NCBI RefSeq assembly: GCF_900090145.1
Contig: NZ_FMHI01000002.1
Span: 1-64,000 of the forward strand
Reading direction: 5' to 3'
DNA: 64,000 nucleotides
Source: Streptomyces sp. WMMB 322
Lineage (GTDB): Bacteria > Actinomycetota > Actinomycetes > Streptomycetales > Streptomycetaceae
The position numbers were made by a program, and so were the translations under genes. Within the stretch, counting starts at the first letter, position 1. Each line of letters opens with the position of its first letter. A model generated the notes under the pieces. The model was not told the origin of the DNA and searched no databases. It saw only the letters and a program-made list of their open reading frames with translations. This document shows, piece after piece, positions 1 to 8,160 of the stretch.

Positions 1-139
1 GGACTGACGACTCACGCCGTGGATCAGAACAAAACGGCGTGTTGTGGATGAAAAGCTCGATTTCACGCCATACCGTTTGTCACTGCCTACATGCGATCGG
101 TTACTGATCGTGTCAAGCCCTCATGGAAGTGGAGATCAA

Positions 140-442
140 ATGCGCATGCTTCGCGAAGCTGCCGTCGTGGCCGCCGTGGTCGGCGGCGTCGGCATGGTCG
201 GTTCCGGCGTCGCCGCCGCCGGCGGGTGGGAGCCCCCGCAGCTCCCGAACGTCACCTGCACCCAGGCGAACGGCGACACCGTCACGAACGGTGACGTCGA
301 CCTGCCCGCCCTCGTCACGCTCACCGGCGGCGCCGGCGACGCCGACGCCCGCAACCAGCAGAACAACTGCGGCATCGGCATCATCGGCAACGACCAGACC
401 TCCGGCGACGCCACCGGCGGGACCGCCAACGGCCTCGCCTGA
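140..442 (+). CDS. Small secreted protein, tandem copy 1
   Basis: This gene encodes about 100 residues beginning MRMLREAAVV. A basic N-terminus, a hydrophobic Val/Ala/Gly core and an Ala-rich cleavage zone near residues 25-29 form a classic Sec signal peptide. The mature part is Gly/Asn/Asp-rich and has two cysteines, which could form one disulfide. I chose the ATG at 140 because GGAG lies just upstream and the same start is used by the homologous gene at 677. The two genes share similar upstream sequence, so they look like a tandem duplication. It is followed by a strong hairpin at 460. I do not recognise the family; it is neither a clear chaplin nor a clear rodlin. A cell-surface or aerial-growth role would be speculation. 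Confidence 0.75.
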   Translation: MRMLREAAVVAAVVGGVGMVGSGVAAAGGWEPPQLPNVTCTQANGDTVTNGDVDLPALVTLTGGAGDADARNQQNNCGIGIIGNDQTSGDATGGTANGLA

Positions 443-459
443 GGATCTCGTCGGCACAC

Positions 460-495
460 ATTCGGGGACCGGGCCCTCGGGCTCGGTCCCCGAAT
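460..495 (+). terminator. Hairpin terminator after secreted protein copy 1
   Basis: A nearly perfect inverted repeat starts ATTCGGGGACCG and closes CGGTCCCCGAAT. It begins 18 bases after the stop codon at 442. Streptomycete terminators often lack a T-run, as here. Confidence 0.75.
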
Positions 496-676
496 CATGT
501 CCCACCCGTTCACAACGCAAGGCCGAGGAACCCGGTTTGGGTGCCGGCCCGGCTTTCAGCGAGTGCAGAACGGCGTGTTGCAGGACGCTGTACACCATTC
601 GAGGAATATGGTTTTTCACTGCCCATCAGCGATCAATTTGCCGATCGCGTCAAGCCCTCATGGAAGTGGAGAGGAA

Positions 677-976
677 ATGCCCAAGCTTCGCGAAGCTGCT
701 CTTGTGGCGTCCGTGGTCGGTAGCGTCAGCATGCTCGGTGCCGGCGTCGCCGCCGCCGGCGGAGGAGAAGAGCCCCCGAAGAACGTGACGATCACCTGCG
801 TCCAGTCGAACGGCGACAACAACACGACGGACCTCGGCGGACTCGTCACTCTCAACGGTCCGCTCATCTCGCTGGCCGACTCCCGCAACATGCAGAACAT
901 CTGCGGCATCGCCAACAACGACAACGACCAGACCTCCGGTGACGCCAACGGCGGGGATTCCGGCCTCACCGGCTAG
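677..976 (+). CDS. Small secreted protein, tandem copy 2
   Basis: This protein of about 99 residues starts MPKLREAALVASVVG. It has a Sec signal peptide ending in an Ala-rich stretch and a short mature domain with two cysteines and a Gly/Asn-rich tail (the DQTSGDA motif is shared with copy 1). GAGG lies immediately before the ATG. The 100 or so bases upstream match the region upstream of copy 1, including TCAAGCCCTCATGGAAGTGG, so promoter and gene were probably duplicated together. Mature domains have diverged more than the signal peptides. Function unknown; exported surface or extracellular peptide is inferred only from the signal peptide. Confidence 0.75.
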   Translation: MPKLREAALVASVVGSVSMLGAGVAAAGGGEEPPKNVTITCVQSNGDNNTTDLGGLVTLNGPLISLADSRNMQNICGIANNDNDQTSGDANGGDSGLTG

Positions 977-996
977 ACGTCGAGAGCGGCCTCGTC

Positions 997-1040
997 GGGC
1001 AGCTCAGGAACCCGGTACTCATCCGGTTCCTGAGCTGCCC
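997..1040 (+). terminator. Hairpin terminator after secreted protein copy 2
   Basis: A perfect 16-base inverted repeat (arms GGGCAGCTCAGGAACC and its complement) is separated by 12 bases and starts 21 bases after the stop codon. It may also serve the convergent dehydrogenase gene ending at 1215. Confidence 0.75.
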
Positions 1041-1214
1041 GTCCGCATGTCGGGGCGGCGGAGGCGTGCGCGTGGTGAACACGACCGCCCGGCAACTGGT
1101 TCGAGGTCGCTTTCGACAACAGCGTCGGCAAACTTTGCGCCTGGCCACGGCCGGTGACAGCTCGTCAGTCCAGGCCGGACGGGGCTGGACGTCGGAGCGG
1201 CGCGGACCGGTCCG

Positions 1215-2444
1215 TCATGCGGCCTTCTGGTAGCGGTTCAGCGCACCGTGCGGGTTGAGGACGTACTTGCGGCTGGCGCCGCGGTCGAACTCCTCGTAGC
1301 CGCGCGGGGCTTCCTCCAGGGGGATGACCTGGGCGTTGACCGCCTTCGCGATCTGTACGCGGTCGTGGAGGATCGCCATGGCCAGCTGGCGGTGGTACTT
1401 CATCACCGGCGTCTGGCCCGTGGTGAAGTGGTGGGCCTTCGCCCAGCCCAGGCCGAGGCGGACCTTGAGCGAACCGGACTGGGCGTCGGCGTCGACGCCT
1501 CCGGGGTCCTCGGTGACGTACAGGCCGGGGATGCCCAGGGACGCGCCCGCCCTCGCCACGTCCATCACGGTGTTGAGGACGGTGGCCGGGGCCTCGCCGG
1601 CGCCCTTGCCGTGGCCCTTCGCCTCGAAGCCGACGGCGTCGACAGCGGCGTCCACCTCCGGTTCGCCGAGGATGTGCTCGATCTGGTCCGCGGGGGAGCC
1701 GCGGGTCAGGTCGATGGTCTCGCAGCCGAAGCTGCGGGCCTGGGCGAGGCGCTCCTGGTTGAGGTCGCCGACGATCACGACCGCCGCGCCCAGCAGTTGG
1801 GCCGAGGCCGCCGCGGCGAGGCCGACCGGGCCGGCGCCCGCGATGTAGACGGTGCTGCCCGGGCCGACTCCGGCGCTGACGCAGCCGTGGTAGCCGGTGG
1901 GGAAGATGTCCGAGAGCATCGTCAGGTCGAGGAGCTTGTCCAGGGCCTGATCGCGGTCGCGGAAGCGCAGCAGGTTGAAGTCCGCGTACGGAACCATCAC
2001 GTAGTCGGCCTGGCCGCCGACCCAGCCGCCCATGTCGACGTAGCCGTAGGCGGAGCCGGGACGGGCCGGGTTGACGTTGAGGCAGATGTGGGTCTTGCGT
2101 TCCTTGCAATTGCGGCATCGGCCGCAGGCGATGTTGAAGGGGACCGAGACGATGTCGCCGACCTCGATGAACTCGACGTCCGGTCCCTTCTCGATCACCT
2201 CGCCGGTGATCTCGTGGCCGAGGACGAGGTCCGAGGGTGCCGTGGTGCGTCCGCGCACCATGTGCTGGTCGCTGCCGCAGATGTTGCTCGCGAGCACCTT
2301 GACGATCACACCGTGCCGGACCTGGCGGCCGACGTTGCGGGGGTCCACTCCGGGACCGTCGTGCAGTTCGAGGTCAGGAAAATCGATCGTCTGGACTTCC
2401 ACGACGCCGGGTTCTATGTAGGCGACGGCCCTGTTTTCGCTCAT
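1215..2444 (-). CDS. fdhA: Glutathione-independent formaldehyde dehydrogenase (zinc, NAD)
   Basis: This 409-residue protein has the zinc medium-chain alcohol dehydrogenase layout. Catalytic-zinc residues are visible in the CGSDQHM motif (Cys56, His61) and GHE (76-78). Four structural-zinc cysteines sit at about 107, 110, 113 and 121. A GAGPVG nucleotide-binding loop lies in the middle. The early region resembles Pseudomonas putida formaldehyde dehydrogenase, which oxidises formaldehyde to formate with NAD and is slightly shorter (about 399 residues). The start at MSENRAV is preceded by AGGGAC; a longer reading upstream lacks a ribosome site. It stands alone on the minus strand, with its promoter presumably in 2445-2627. 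A broader aldehyde dismutase activity is possible in this family. Confidence 0.88.
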   Translation of the reverse strand: MSENRAVAYIEPGVVEVQTIDFPDLELHDGPGVDPRNVGRQVRHGVIVKVLASNICGSDQHMVRGRTTAPSDLVLGHEITGEVIEKGPDVEFIEVGDIVSVPFNIACGRCRNCKERKTHICLNVNPARPGSAYGYVDMGGWVGGQADYVMVPYADFNLLRFRDRDQALDKLLDLTMLSDIFPTGYHGCVSAGVGPGSTVYIAGAGPVGLAAAASAQLLGAAVVIVGDLNQERLAQARSFGCETIDLTRGSPADQIEHILGEPEVDAAVDAVGFEAKGHGKGAGEAPATVLNTVMDVARAGASLGIPGLYVTEDPGGVDADAQSGSLKVRLGLGWAKAHHFTTGQTPVMKYHRQLAMAILHDRVQIAKAVNAQVIPLEEAPRGYEEFDRGASRKYVLNPHGALNRYQKAA

Positions 2445-2627
2445 GAACTGTCCCTTCGACCACACGTACGGACGCTTTAATCCCCTTTGAGGCAGTTTGA
2501 GACACTTCGGGGGCAAGGGCCACCCGGGGGAGGAAAAAGCGTCGCCACCTGCGCGGATGCGCGGTTACGTGATCATGTCCGGACGACGGGCCGAGGGCGT
2601 TCTGGCCTGTCCGTTCAGGCCCTTCGT

Positions 2628-3413
2628 TCAGGCCGGCTCGGGCTGGCAGCGCGGGCACCACACCGTGCTGCGGCCCGCGGTGCGGCCCCGGTTCAGCTCC
2701 GTACCGCAGCGCGGGCACATGCCGTGCGGGTCGTCGCGGTGGCCGGTGAGCCAGGACTCCCGGGGCGGCACGCACTCAGCACGCACCGACGAGCGCAGCA
2801 CGGTGCGCATGTCGTCGTGGAGGCGGCAGCGTTCGCCGTCGGTGAGGCCGCCCGCCCGGCGGGCCGGGTGGAGGCGGGCGTGCCAGAGGATCTCGTCGGC
2901 GAGCAGGTTGCCGACCCCGGCGATCACCGACTGGTCGGTGAGGGCGGACTTGAGGCTTCCGCGGCGGCGCCGGATGCGGGAGTCGAAGTCCTCGCGGCCG
3001 ACGGCGGCGGCGTCGGGGCCCTGGGCGTCGAGCGTGCGGGCGAGTTCCGCATCGTCCGCGAGCCAGAGGCCCTTGAGCTTGCGCTGGTCGCGGTAGCGGA
3101 GCTGACGGTCGCTGCCGACGGTGAACGCGACGCGGTCGTGGGCGTGCCGTTCGTCTCCGGGGCGGCAGCACAGCAGTTGACCGGTCATGCCGAAGTGGAG
3201 CATCACCGTGGGTCCGCCGGTGGGTGCGAGGAGCCACTTGCCGTGGCGCTCGGCCCCGGTGAACCGGCGGCCTTCCAGCTCACGGCGGAGGCGCCCCTCG
3301 CTCACGCCGTGCAGTACGCCGGTGTCGTACACCTCGACCTGCTGGATGCGCCGGTCGCGGGCGCAGGAGTCGAGAACCTTGCGGAAGCCTTCGACGTCGG
3401 GCAGTTCAGGCAT
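2628..3413 (-). CDS. Fpg/Nei-family DNA glycosylase
   Basis: This 261-residue protein begins MPELPDVEGF. Removal of Met exposes the N-terminal proline nucleophile used by Fpg/Nei glycosylases to excise oxidised bases and nick the DNA (AP lyase). The family's catalytic Glu (PELPE) is replaced by Asp in PELPD, as in several actinobacterial Nei-like paralogues. A C-terminal zinc finger is present with two CPRC pairs at about 233/236 and 253/256. Helix-two-turn-helix residues (SVIAGVGNLLADEILW) are intact. The start was set at the proline-exposing Met, three codons inside the longest frame. Substrate (8-oxoguanine or oxidised pyrimidine) cannot be told from sequence alone. Confidence 0.88.
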   Translation of the reverse strand: MPELPDVEGFRKVLDSCARDRRIQQVEVYDTGVLHGVSEGRLRRELEGRRFTGAERHGKWLLAPTGGPTVMLHFGMTGQLLCCRPGDERHAHDRVAFTVGSDRQLRYRDQRKLKGLWLADDAELARTLDAQGPDAAAVGREDFDSRIRRRRGSLKSALTDQSVIAGVGNLLADEILWHARLHPARRAGGLTDGERCRLHDDMRTVLRSSVRAECVPPRESWLTGHRDDPHGMCPRCGTELNRGRTAGRSTVWCPRCQPEPA

Positions 3414-3649
3414 GCGCATCACCCCTGCTCAGCCGTCCACCACCGATCCGGGCAGCGTGAGGACCCGCTCGCGGGAACCCCTCGTGTCACGAGCGTAGCC
3501 GCGCGCCGTCGCCCCGGCACGGGACGGGACGGGAGGGACGGCACCGGACGCGAAGCACCCGGGGCGGCGCGGTGTTCCGGCCCTCCCCCGGTCCACCGGG
3601 CCGGAACACCGCTCCCCGCCGGGGAGGTTGCCGTGCGCGGGCCGGGCGT

Positions 3650-3681
3650 GCACCTCTTTCGGCACCAGCCGAAAGAGGTGC
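3650..3681 (-). terminator. Hairpin terminator of the FAD oxidase gene
   Basis: A perfect 14-base inverted repeat (GCACCTCTTTCGGC and complement, 4-base loop) lies 39 bases beyond the stop of the minus-strand oxidase at 3721. The rest of the 307-base gap 3414-3720 is GC-rich and shows nothing else I can name. Confidence 0.75.
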
Positions 3682-3720
3682 GGGGCAGGAAGCAGGGCGG
3701 TGCCGGAAGCGGGGGGCGGC

Positions 3721-5109
3721 TCAGGGGGTGAGGTAGCCCTCGAACAGGCCGGTGGGGTCCCAGCGTTCCCTCAGCAGCCGCAGCTGCTCCCAGTCGGCGG
3801 GGGTGAAGGAGCGGCGGGCGCGCGACGAGCCGGCTCCCAGGTCCGCCTCCCCGATGTAGTGGCTGCCGATGCCCTGCGGGTCCAGGGCGTCCATGCCCTG
3901 ACGCAGCCAGCGGGTGTTGGCCTCGTCGTCCGCCGGGTCGTCCCACACGGCGAACGCGGTGAGATAGGAGCTCCCCAGATCGGAGAAGGCCATGTGCCGC
4001 AGCCCGTCCGGGTCCGGGGCGACGGGCTCGACGGGGACGAGCACGTAGGAGTCCGGGGACGGCGCCCGGTCGATCAGGTGTGCGCTGCGGGCCAGTTGGG
4101 TTTCGTACGGTTCGGGCGACCACAGCGTGTCCACCGCGTACCGCTGCTCGGGGGGCCAGGTCGCTGCCCGGCCTCCGTACAGGTCCCTGAAGGTCGTCGG
4201 ATGCGGGGACTCCGAGTCGACGGCGCGGGAGGCGAAGGGGCAGTTGGCCAGTGGCGCGAGGGCGTCCGCGGCCTCCTGCCGGGACGGGGCGAAGGCGCTC
4301 GCCGCGATGCGCAGCCGGGGCCCCGGGCCGGACACTCCCCGCGCGGCGGCGGTCAGTACGAGGCTGACCTCGATGTTCGGCGGCCTCTCCAGTGCCGTGT
4401 GCAGCGCCCAGTTCCCCACGGGATCGGCCTCGGACAGCGGGAAGGTGAAGGAGACGGACATGATCGAACCCGGGTGCGGGAGCAGCCGCAGCTTGAAGCG
4501 GGTGGCGACGGCGAAGAATCCGGGTCCGGCTCCGCGCGCCGCCCAGAACAGGTCCGGGTTCTCGTTCTCGCTGCACCGGACCGTCCTGCCGTCGGCGGTG
4601 ACGGCCTCGATCTCCTCGACGTAGCTGCAGGCCGGCCCCAACTCGCGTGAGTTCCAGCCGAGTCCGCCGCTGAGCAGATAGCCGCCCAGGGCCACGGCCG
4701 GACTGTGCCCGAGGGGGAACGCGAGCCTGTGCCGGGCAAGTTCGGCGCCCAGCGTCCGGCCCGTGACGGCCGGGCCCACCACGGCCGTCGAGGAGTCCGG
4801 GTCGACGTCGCAGTGCTGAAGCCGGGAGAGGTCGAGCAGCAGGGCACCCTCGCGGAGCTGCGACCCGGACCAGTGGTGCCCGCCGGAACGCATCGACACC
4901 CGCAGCCCCTGTTCGCGTGCGTGAGCGAGGACTTGGGGAATCTCCTCCGCGGAAGCCACCCGCACGATCAGCTCGGGGAACCGCTCCGGCTTGAGGCCGT
5001 TCCAGACGGCCTCCGCCCGCTTGCGTTCGTAATCCGGGTCGCCGCGCCTGGAGACCTCCTCTTCGACCCCTTCGATGACGATCGGACTGCGGTTGCCGGA
5101 TCCACTCAT
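3721..5109 (-). CDS. FAD-linked oxidase, berberine-bridge-enzyme type
   Basis: This 462-residue protein has an N-terminal PCMH-type FAD-binding domain. The RSGGHHWSG motif (about 74-82) contains the His that usually carries the 8-alpha-histidyl FAD bond. LGGYLLSGGLGWNSRELG (about 140-158) is the second FAD-binding loop. The extreme C-terminus (WDPTGLFEGYL) is the typical BBE end. These enzymes oxidise sugars, alkaloids or polyketide intermediates and produce H2O2. There is no signal peptide. Its immediate neighbours suggest no pathway, so the substrate is unknown. The ATG is preceded by GAGAG-rich sequence. A homologous stand-alone oxidase is common in streptomycetes. Confidence 0.85.
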   Translation of the reverse strand: MSGSGNRSPIVIEGVEEEVSRRGDPDYERKRAEAVWNGLKPERFPELIVRVASAEEIPQVLAHAREQGLRVSMRSGGHHWSGSQLREGALLLDLSRLQHCDVDPDSSTAVVGPAVTGRTLGAELARHRLAFPLGHSPAVALGGYLLSGGLGWNSRELGPACSYVEEIEAVTADGRTVRCSENENPDLFWAARGAGPGFFAVATRFKLRLLPHPGSIMSVSFTFPLSEADPVGNWALHTALERPPNIEVSLVLTAAARGVSGPGPRLRIAASAFAPSRQEAADALAPLANCPFASRAVDSESPHPTTFRDLYGGRAATWPPEQRYAVDTLWSPEPYETQLARSAHLIDRAPSPDSYVLVPVEPVAPDPDGLRHMAFSDLGSSYLTAFAVWDDPADDEANTRWLRQGMDALDPQGIGSHYIGEADLGAGSSRARRSFTPADWEQLRLLRERWDPTGLFEGYLTP

Positions 5110-5451
5110 GTGGCACTCTCCACCGTCGGAACGCGGCTTGCGGGGGGACCTGTTTCGAGTAGCGTAGGCAGATGTGATTTTCGGTGCAACTCAGTCATAA
5201 CAGTATGGAACGGGCAGGTCACGCGTGGCCGCCGGACTCCCGGTTTCACTTCTCACGCGTACGATGCCTGCCTCGACCAGCCCGGCCGGCACCCTCGTTG
5301 GGGGTTCCGGTCTGCCGTCCGGACACCGGTCCGGACCCGGCGGCGGACCGTCCGCGGCCCTTCCGTGACACCGCGGAACGGTTCGCCGCCGCCATGCCCG
5401 ACGTGATCGGGCCGCTCGGGGCGTGTTCGGGCCGTTCGGGCCCCGGGCCGC
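5110..5451. other. Gene-free interval upstream of the FAD oxidase
   Basis: This 342-base interval contains the presumed oxidase promoter (AT-richer stretch at about 5160-5210) and then GC-rich sequence with CGGTCCGGA-type repeats at 5320-5360. No convincing coding frame or RNA gene is seen. Confidence 0.4.
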
Positions 5452-5688
5452 CTACGAACGGCCCGATCGGCTGGCCGCGTTCACCGCGGCGAGCGTCGCG
5501 TGCAGACGCTCGGCGGGCGTGGCCCTGCGCACCCGGGCGGGGTCCGCGGCCCATTCGCGGCCACCGCGCAAGGGCCGCAGCCGCAGCGCCCCGCCCGGCC
5601 CCCGGCCCGCCACCTCCCCGACCCGGCCCCGCTGCTCGTCGACGACGACGCTGCCCGGAACCGGCGGCGCGGCGGCCTCACGGCTCAA
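5452..5688 (-). CDS. Small conserved actinomycete protein
   Basis: This 78-residue protein is inferred to start at TTG 5688, overlapping the stop of the preceding gene (TTGA), with GGACGG upstream. The central part reads VVVDEQRGRVGEV and LRPLRGGREWAADPARVR, a pattern I know from small proteins next to XRE/DUF397 regulators in Streptomyces, of unknown function. No membrane segment or cysteine is present. It is translationally coupled to the 84-residue gene upstream, and both face away from the XRE regulator remnant at 6061, sharing its upstream region. The start is the weak point: a reading frame without a start codon continues further upstream. Confidence 0.6.
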   Translation of the reverse strand: MSREAAAPPVPGSVVVDEQRGRVGEVAGRGPGGALRLRPLRGGREWAADPARVRRATPAERLHATLAAVNAASRSGRS

Positions 5689-5939
5689 CCGTCCTGCACC
5701 CTGCGAAGGGCCTCGGTGAGCGCATCGGCCGTCTCCAGGTTGCAGCGCCCCAATTCGATGAGGGGACGAGGGTCCAGCGGCCGGCTGCACGAGAGCAGAT
5801 CGATGCCGAGGAACGGGAGGGTGACACCGACGCCGCCGAGGGCCTCCTGGAGCCGCACCACCGCCTCCGTCGATGTCGTGATGGCCTCGACGGCACGGTC
5901 GTCGAAGAAGTCCGGATACACGGAGTGCACTGCAATCAC
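5685..5939 (-). CDS. Small conserved hypothetical protein
   Basis: This protein has up to 84 residues and contains no recognisable domain. It is predicted mostly helical, with hydrophobic stretches (VGVTLPFLGIDLLS) too short for membrane segments. Two starts are possible: GTG 5939, and GTG 5930, which has AAAGG at good spacing and is my preference for the true start (MHSVYPDFF). It is the first gene of a two-gene operon with the 78-residue gene at 5452. It is divergent from the XRE/DUF5753 remnant 120 bases away, as often seen for regulator-linked small genes in streptomycetes. Function unknown. Confidence 0.6.
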   Translation of the reverse strand: MIAVHSVYPDFFDDRAVEAITTSTEAVVRLQEALGGVGVTLPFLGIDLLSCSRPLDPRPLIELGRCNLETADALTEALRRVQDG

Positions 5940-6060
5940 CTTTCACTGGTTGCCCGTTGTCACGGTTCGCCCTCACAGCGTGACCGGCGACGGCTACGCT
6001 GAGTAGGGAATCCGACCCAGCAAGCGATCTGCACGACAGCCGTACGACAGGGGAACCGGC

Positions 6061-6892
6061 GTGACCCAGCCCAAGGAACTCGACCCCTACACCTCGCCAC
6101 GAGCCTTCTACGGCGCGGAACTTCGCCGACTGCGCGAGCAAGCCGGGCTCTCGCAGGAGCAGTTGGGCGAGCGCGTCTTCTGCTCCGGCACGTACGTGGG
6201 GCAGTTCGAATCAGCGGTGCGCCGCCCGCAGACGGACGTCTCCAAACTCTTCGACGAAGTCCTCGGAAGCGGCGAGCACATCCAGCGCCTGTGCAGGCTG
6301 GCACGGCGGTCCAAGCACCCCGACTACTTCGCGGACGCCGGCGGAGCTGGAGAAGCTGGCCACCACCATCAGCGAGTACGCGCCGATGCTCGTGCCCGGG
6401 CTGCTTCAGACGGAGGCGTACGCGCGGGCGCTGACCAGGGCCACGCTGCCGTTCGCTCCGGAGGAGGAGATCGAGCAGCACGTACGCGCCCGACTCGAAA
6501 GGCAACGGCTGCTGGCCGACCCAACAACGCCTCAGTTGTGGGCGGTCATCCACGAGGCGGTTCTCCGCATTCCCATGGGCGGGCCGGCCGTCATGGCCGA
6601 ACAACTCCTGCACATCGCAGAGTTGGGGCGGACGCACCGAACGATGGTTCAGGTGCTCCCCTTCGAGTCCGCGGCGCAGGCCGTGCTGAACGGCATGGCG
6701 TCCGGCATGACCTTCAAGGACGCGCCGCCAGTCACCTACACCGAAGGTGCGGGTACCGGCCAACTCATCGACGAACCTTCGCTGGTTGAGCAGAACCAGA
6801 AGTCATACGATCTCGTCAGGGCAGCCGCGCTCACCCCGGCAGCCTCTCTGACTCTGCTCGAATCAGCGGCTGAGGACTACAAGAGACGATGA
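6061..6892 (+). pseudogene. XRE-family regulator with DUF5753 domain, frameshifted
   Basis: The first part (from 6061) encodes an XRE helix-turn-helix (LRRLREQAGLSQEQLGERV) and continues to HPDYFADAG. The second part, in the next frame, encodes a DUF5753 domain (APMLVPGLLQTEAYARALT through LESAAEDYKRR, stop 6890-6892). Joining them near 6336-6342 gives the family's expected YFA-AELEKLATTISEYAPMLVPG stretch. One extra base (GACGCCGGCGGAG where GACGCGGCGGAG is expected) therefore breaks the gene. It overlaps the DUF397 partner by ATGA. These regulators are paired with DUF397 proteins in streptomycetes. It could be a genuine pseudogene or a sequencing error in a GC-rich run. Confidence 0.8.
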
Positions 6893-7098
6893 GCACTGCA
6901 CACGATCTGGGCACGGCGGTCTGGCGGAAGTCCTCCTACAGCGACGGGCAAGGCGGAAGCTGCCTCGAAGTCGCTGACGGATTCGACGGTGTGATGCCTG
7001 TCCGCGACAGCAAGGTCCCGCACGGACCCGCGCTCGTGTTCCCGGCCGGGAGCTGGGCCGCTTTTGTGAGGTCCGTCAGGGCCGGGCGCCGCGCTTGA
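6889..7098 (+). CDS. DUF397-domain small protein
   Basis: This 69-residue protein contains the DUF397 signature: WRKSSYSDGQGGSCLEVAD near the N-terminus, VRDSK in the middle and the closing FPAGSWAAFVRSV. DUF397 proteins act with the adjacent XRE regulator (WhiJ/AbaA-like modules) in developmental or antibiotic regulation, inferred from family knowledge. Its ATG overlaps the stop of the upstream regulator (ATGA), so translation should be coupled. Because the upstream gene is frameshifted, ribosomes would end early and coupling could be disturbed. It is convergent with the ParA-like gene 25 bases away; no terminator is seen between them. Confidence 0.85.
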   Translation: MSTAHDLGTAVWRKSSYSDGQGGSCLEVADGFDGVMPVRDSKVPHGPALVFPAGSWAAFVRSVRAGRRA

Positions 7099-7122
7099 GC
7101 AGCGCAAACCTGAAGTCGGGTC

Positions 7123-8160
7123 CTAGTCGTGCTGCTCAAGGCGCGAAAGAACGGCTTCCGCCAAGTGCCGGAATTCGCGGAAGCAGGTCTGCACATACTG
7201 CTGTGTGCTGCCCAGCGCTCCGTCGGCGGGCTTGAGGTCGAACATCGGCTTGCGCGCATCGTGAGCCAGCGGCATCAGGCTGCGGTAGTTGCGGAGCGTG
7301 GCGATGCGGTGCCTGGCGTCGTCCTTGGAGGTCGGCTGCTGATCGAGCACGGCCACGCTGAAGACCCACGGAATTCGTTCCAGCCATCGTTCATAAGCCT
7401 TCACGGGCCGGTCGAGCCTCATTTCCGGCTGCATGATGACGTAGCCCAGCGGGCTCATGTCCGCCTGCGGCGCCTCGAACCCTTCAGGAATGCGGGGTAG
7501 CACGAGCTGCCGCCAGTCGTGCCGCCAAGTACGCAGGGTGGGGCCGAGGTTGGTCAGACCCTTGAGCGAGAACAGGTCGGCCGCGAGCGGCATCAGAACA
7601 GTGTCCGCGGCGATGAGCGCCGCCCGGTTGATGGCACCGAGGTTGGGGCCTACGTCGAGGAGCACGATGTCGGCCTGCACGTGCTCCCGCGCCTGGGCCA
7701 CAGAGCGGTGGAACGCTGTAGTCGTGCGAATCGCCGCGATGTCGCCGGCGAACGTCCTGGACCACTCCATCGACAGCTTGTCCTCGAACCGGCTCAGGTC
7801 GAGGCTGCCCGGCAGCAGCCACAACTCCTCCATCAGAGCCGCGGGTTCGACCGGGGCGATGTCACCTGTACCTTCGAGGATCGGTTTGACGGCATCGGCG
7901 ATGGTCTGGCCGGGACGAACCCGGCTGAAGCCCGGAAGCGCCGGCGGCACCGCCCCCTGTGCGATGAGTTCGGAGTCTCTGTCCTCCCACAGCTCTTCGA
8001 TCTCGGTCTCGTCCAGGCACATCGATGTCAGGTTGGCTTGTGGATCGAGGTCGACCGCCAGGACCCGAAGGCCCAGCCGCCGGAACATGTGCGCCAGGTG
8101 ATACGTGAGCGTCGTCTTGCCGACGCCGCCCTTGTTGTTGAAAAGCGCGATGGAGGTCAT
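7123..8160 (-). CDS. ParA/MinD-family ATPase
   Basis: This 345-residue protein starts MTSIALF. It has a deviant Walker A (NNKGGVGKTT, residues 8-17, with signature Lys10 and Lys15), a DLDPQANLT motif (about 41-49) and a Walker B-like DIVLLDVGPNLG. It is longer than typical chromosomal ParA and has a C-terminal extension after residue 240. There is no ParB gene nearby. Its ATG overlaps the TGA of the upstream AlbA_2/ATPase gene (ATGA), so the two are translationally coupled and probably form a functional pair. Stand-alone ParA-like ATPases paired with unusual partners occur in accessory loci; the role here is unknown. A partition function seems unlikely without ParB. Confidence 0.85.
   Translation of the reverse strand: MTSIALFNNKGGVGKTTLTYHLAHMFRRLGLRVLAVDLDPQANLTSMCLDETEIEELWEDRDSELIAQGAVPPALPGFSRVRPGQTIADAVKPILEGTGDIAPVEPAALMEELWLLPGSLDLSRFEDKLSMEWSRTFAGDIAAIRTTTAFHRSVAQAREHVQADIVLLDVGPNLGAINRAALIAADTVLMPLAADLFSLKGLTNLGPTLRTWRHDWRQLVLPRIPEGFEAPQADMSPLGYVIMQPEMRLDRPVKAYERWLERIPWVFSVAVLDQQPTSKDDARHRIATLRNYRSLMPLAHDARKPMFDLKPADGALGSTQQYVQTCFREFRHLAEAVLSRLEQHD

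Noticed and set aside
1248..2480. Long plus-strand frame opposite the formaldehyde dehydrogenase
   Set aside because: Antisense shadow of a high-GC gene; the minus-strand protein has full family motifs. The same reasoning removes most long antisense frames in the window, for example 45451-47286 and 58147-59571.
2487..3731. Plus-strand frame of 414 residues opposite the DNA glycosylase
   Set aside because: Antisense shadow; the minus-strand gene carries PELPD and the zinc finger.
7123..8160. ParA-like gene as a plasmid partition system or AICE part
   Set aside because: No ParB, no parS-like iterons nearby, and it is outside the att repeats.
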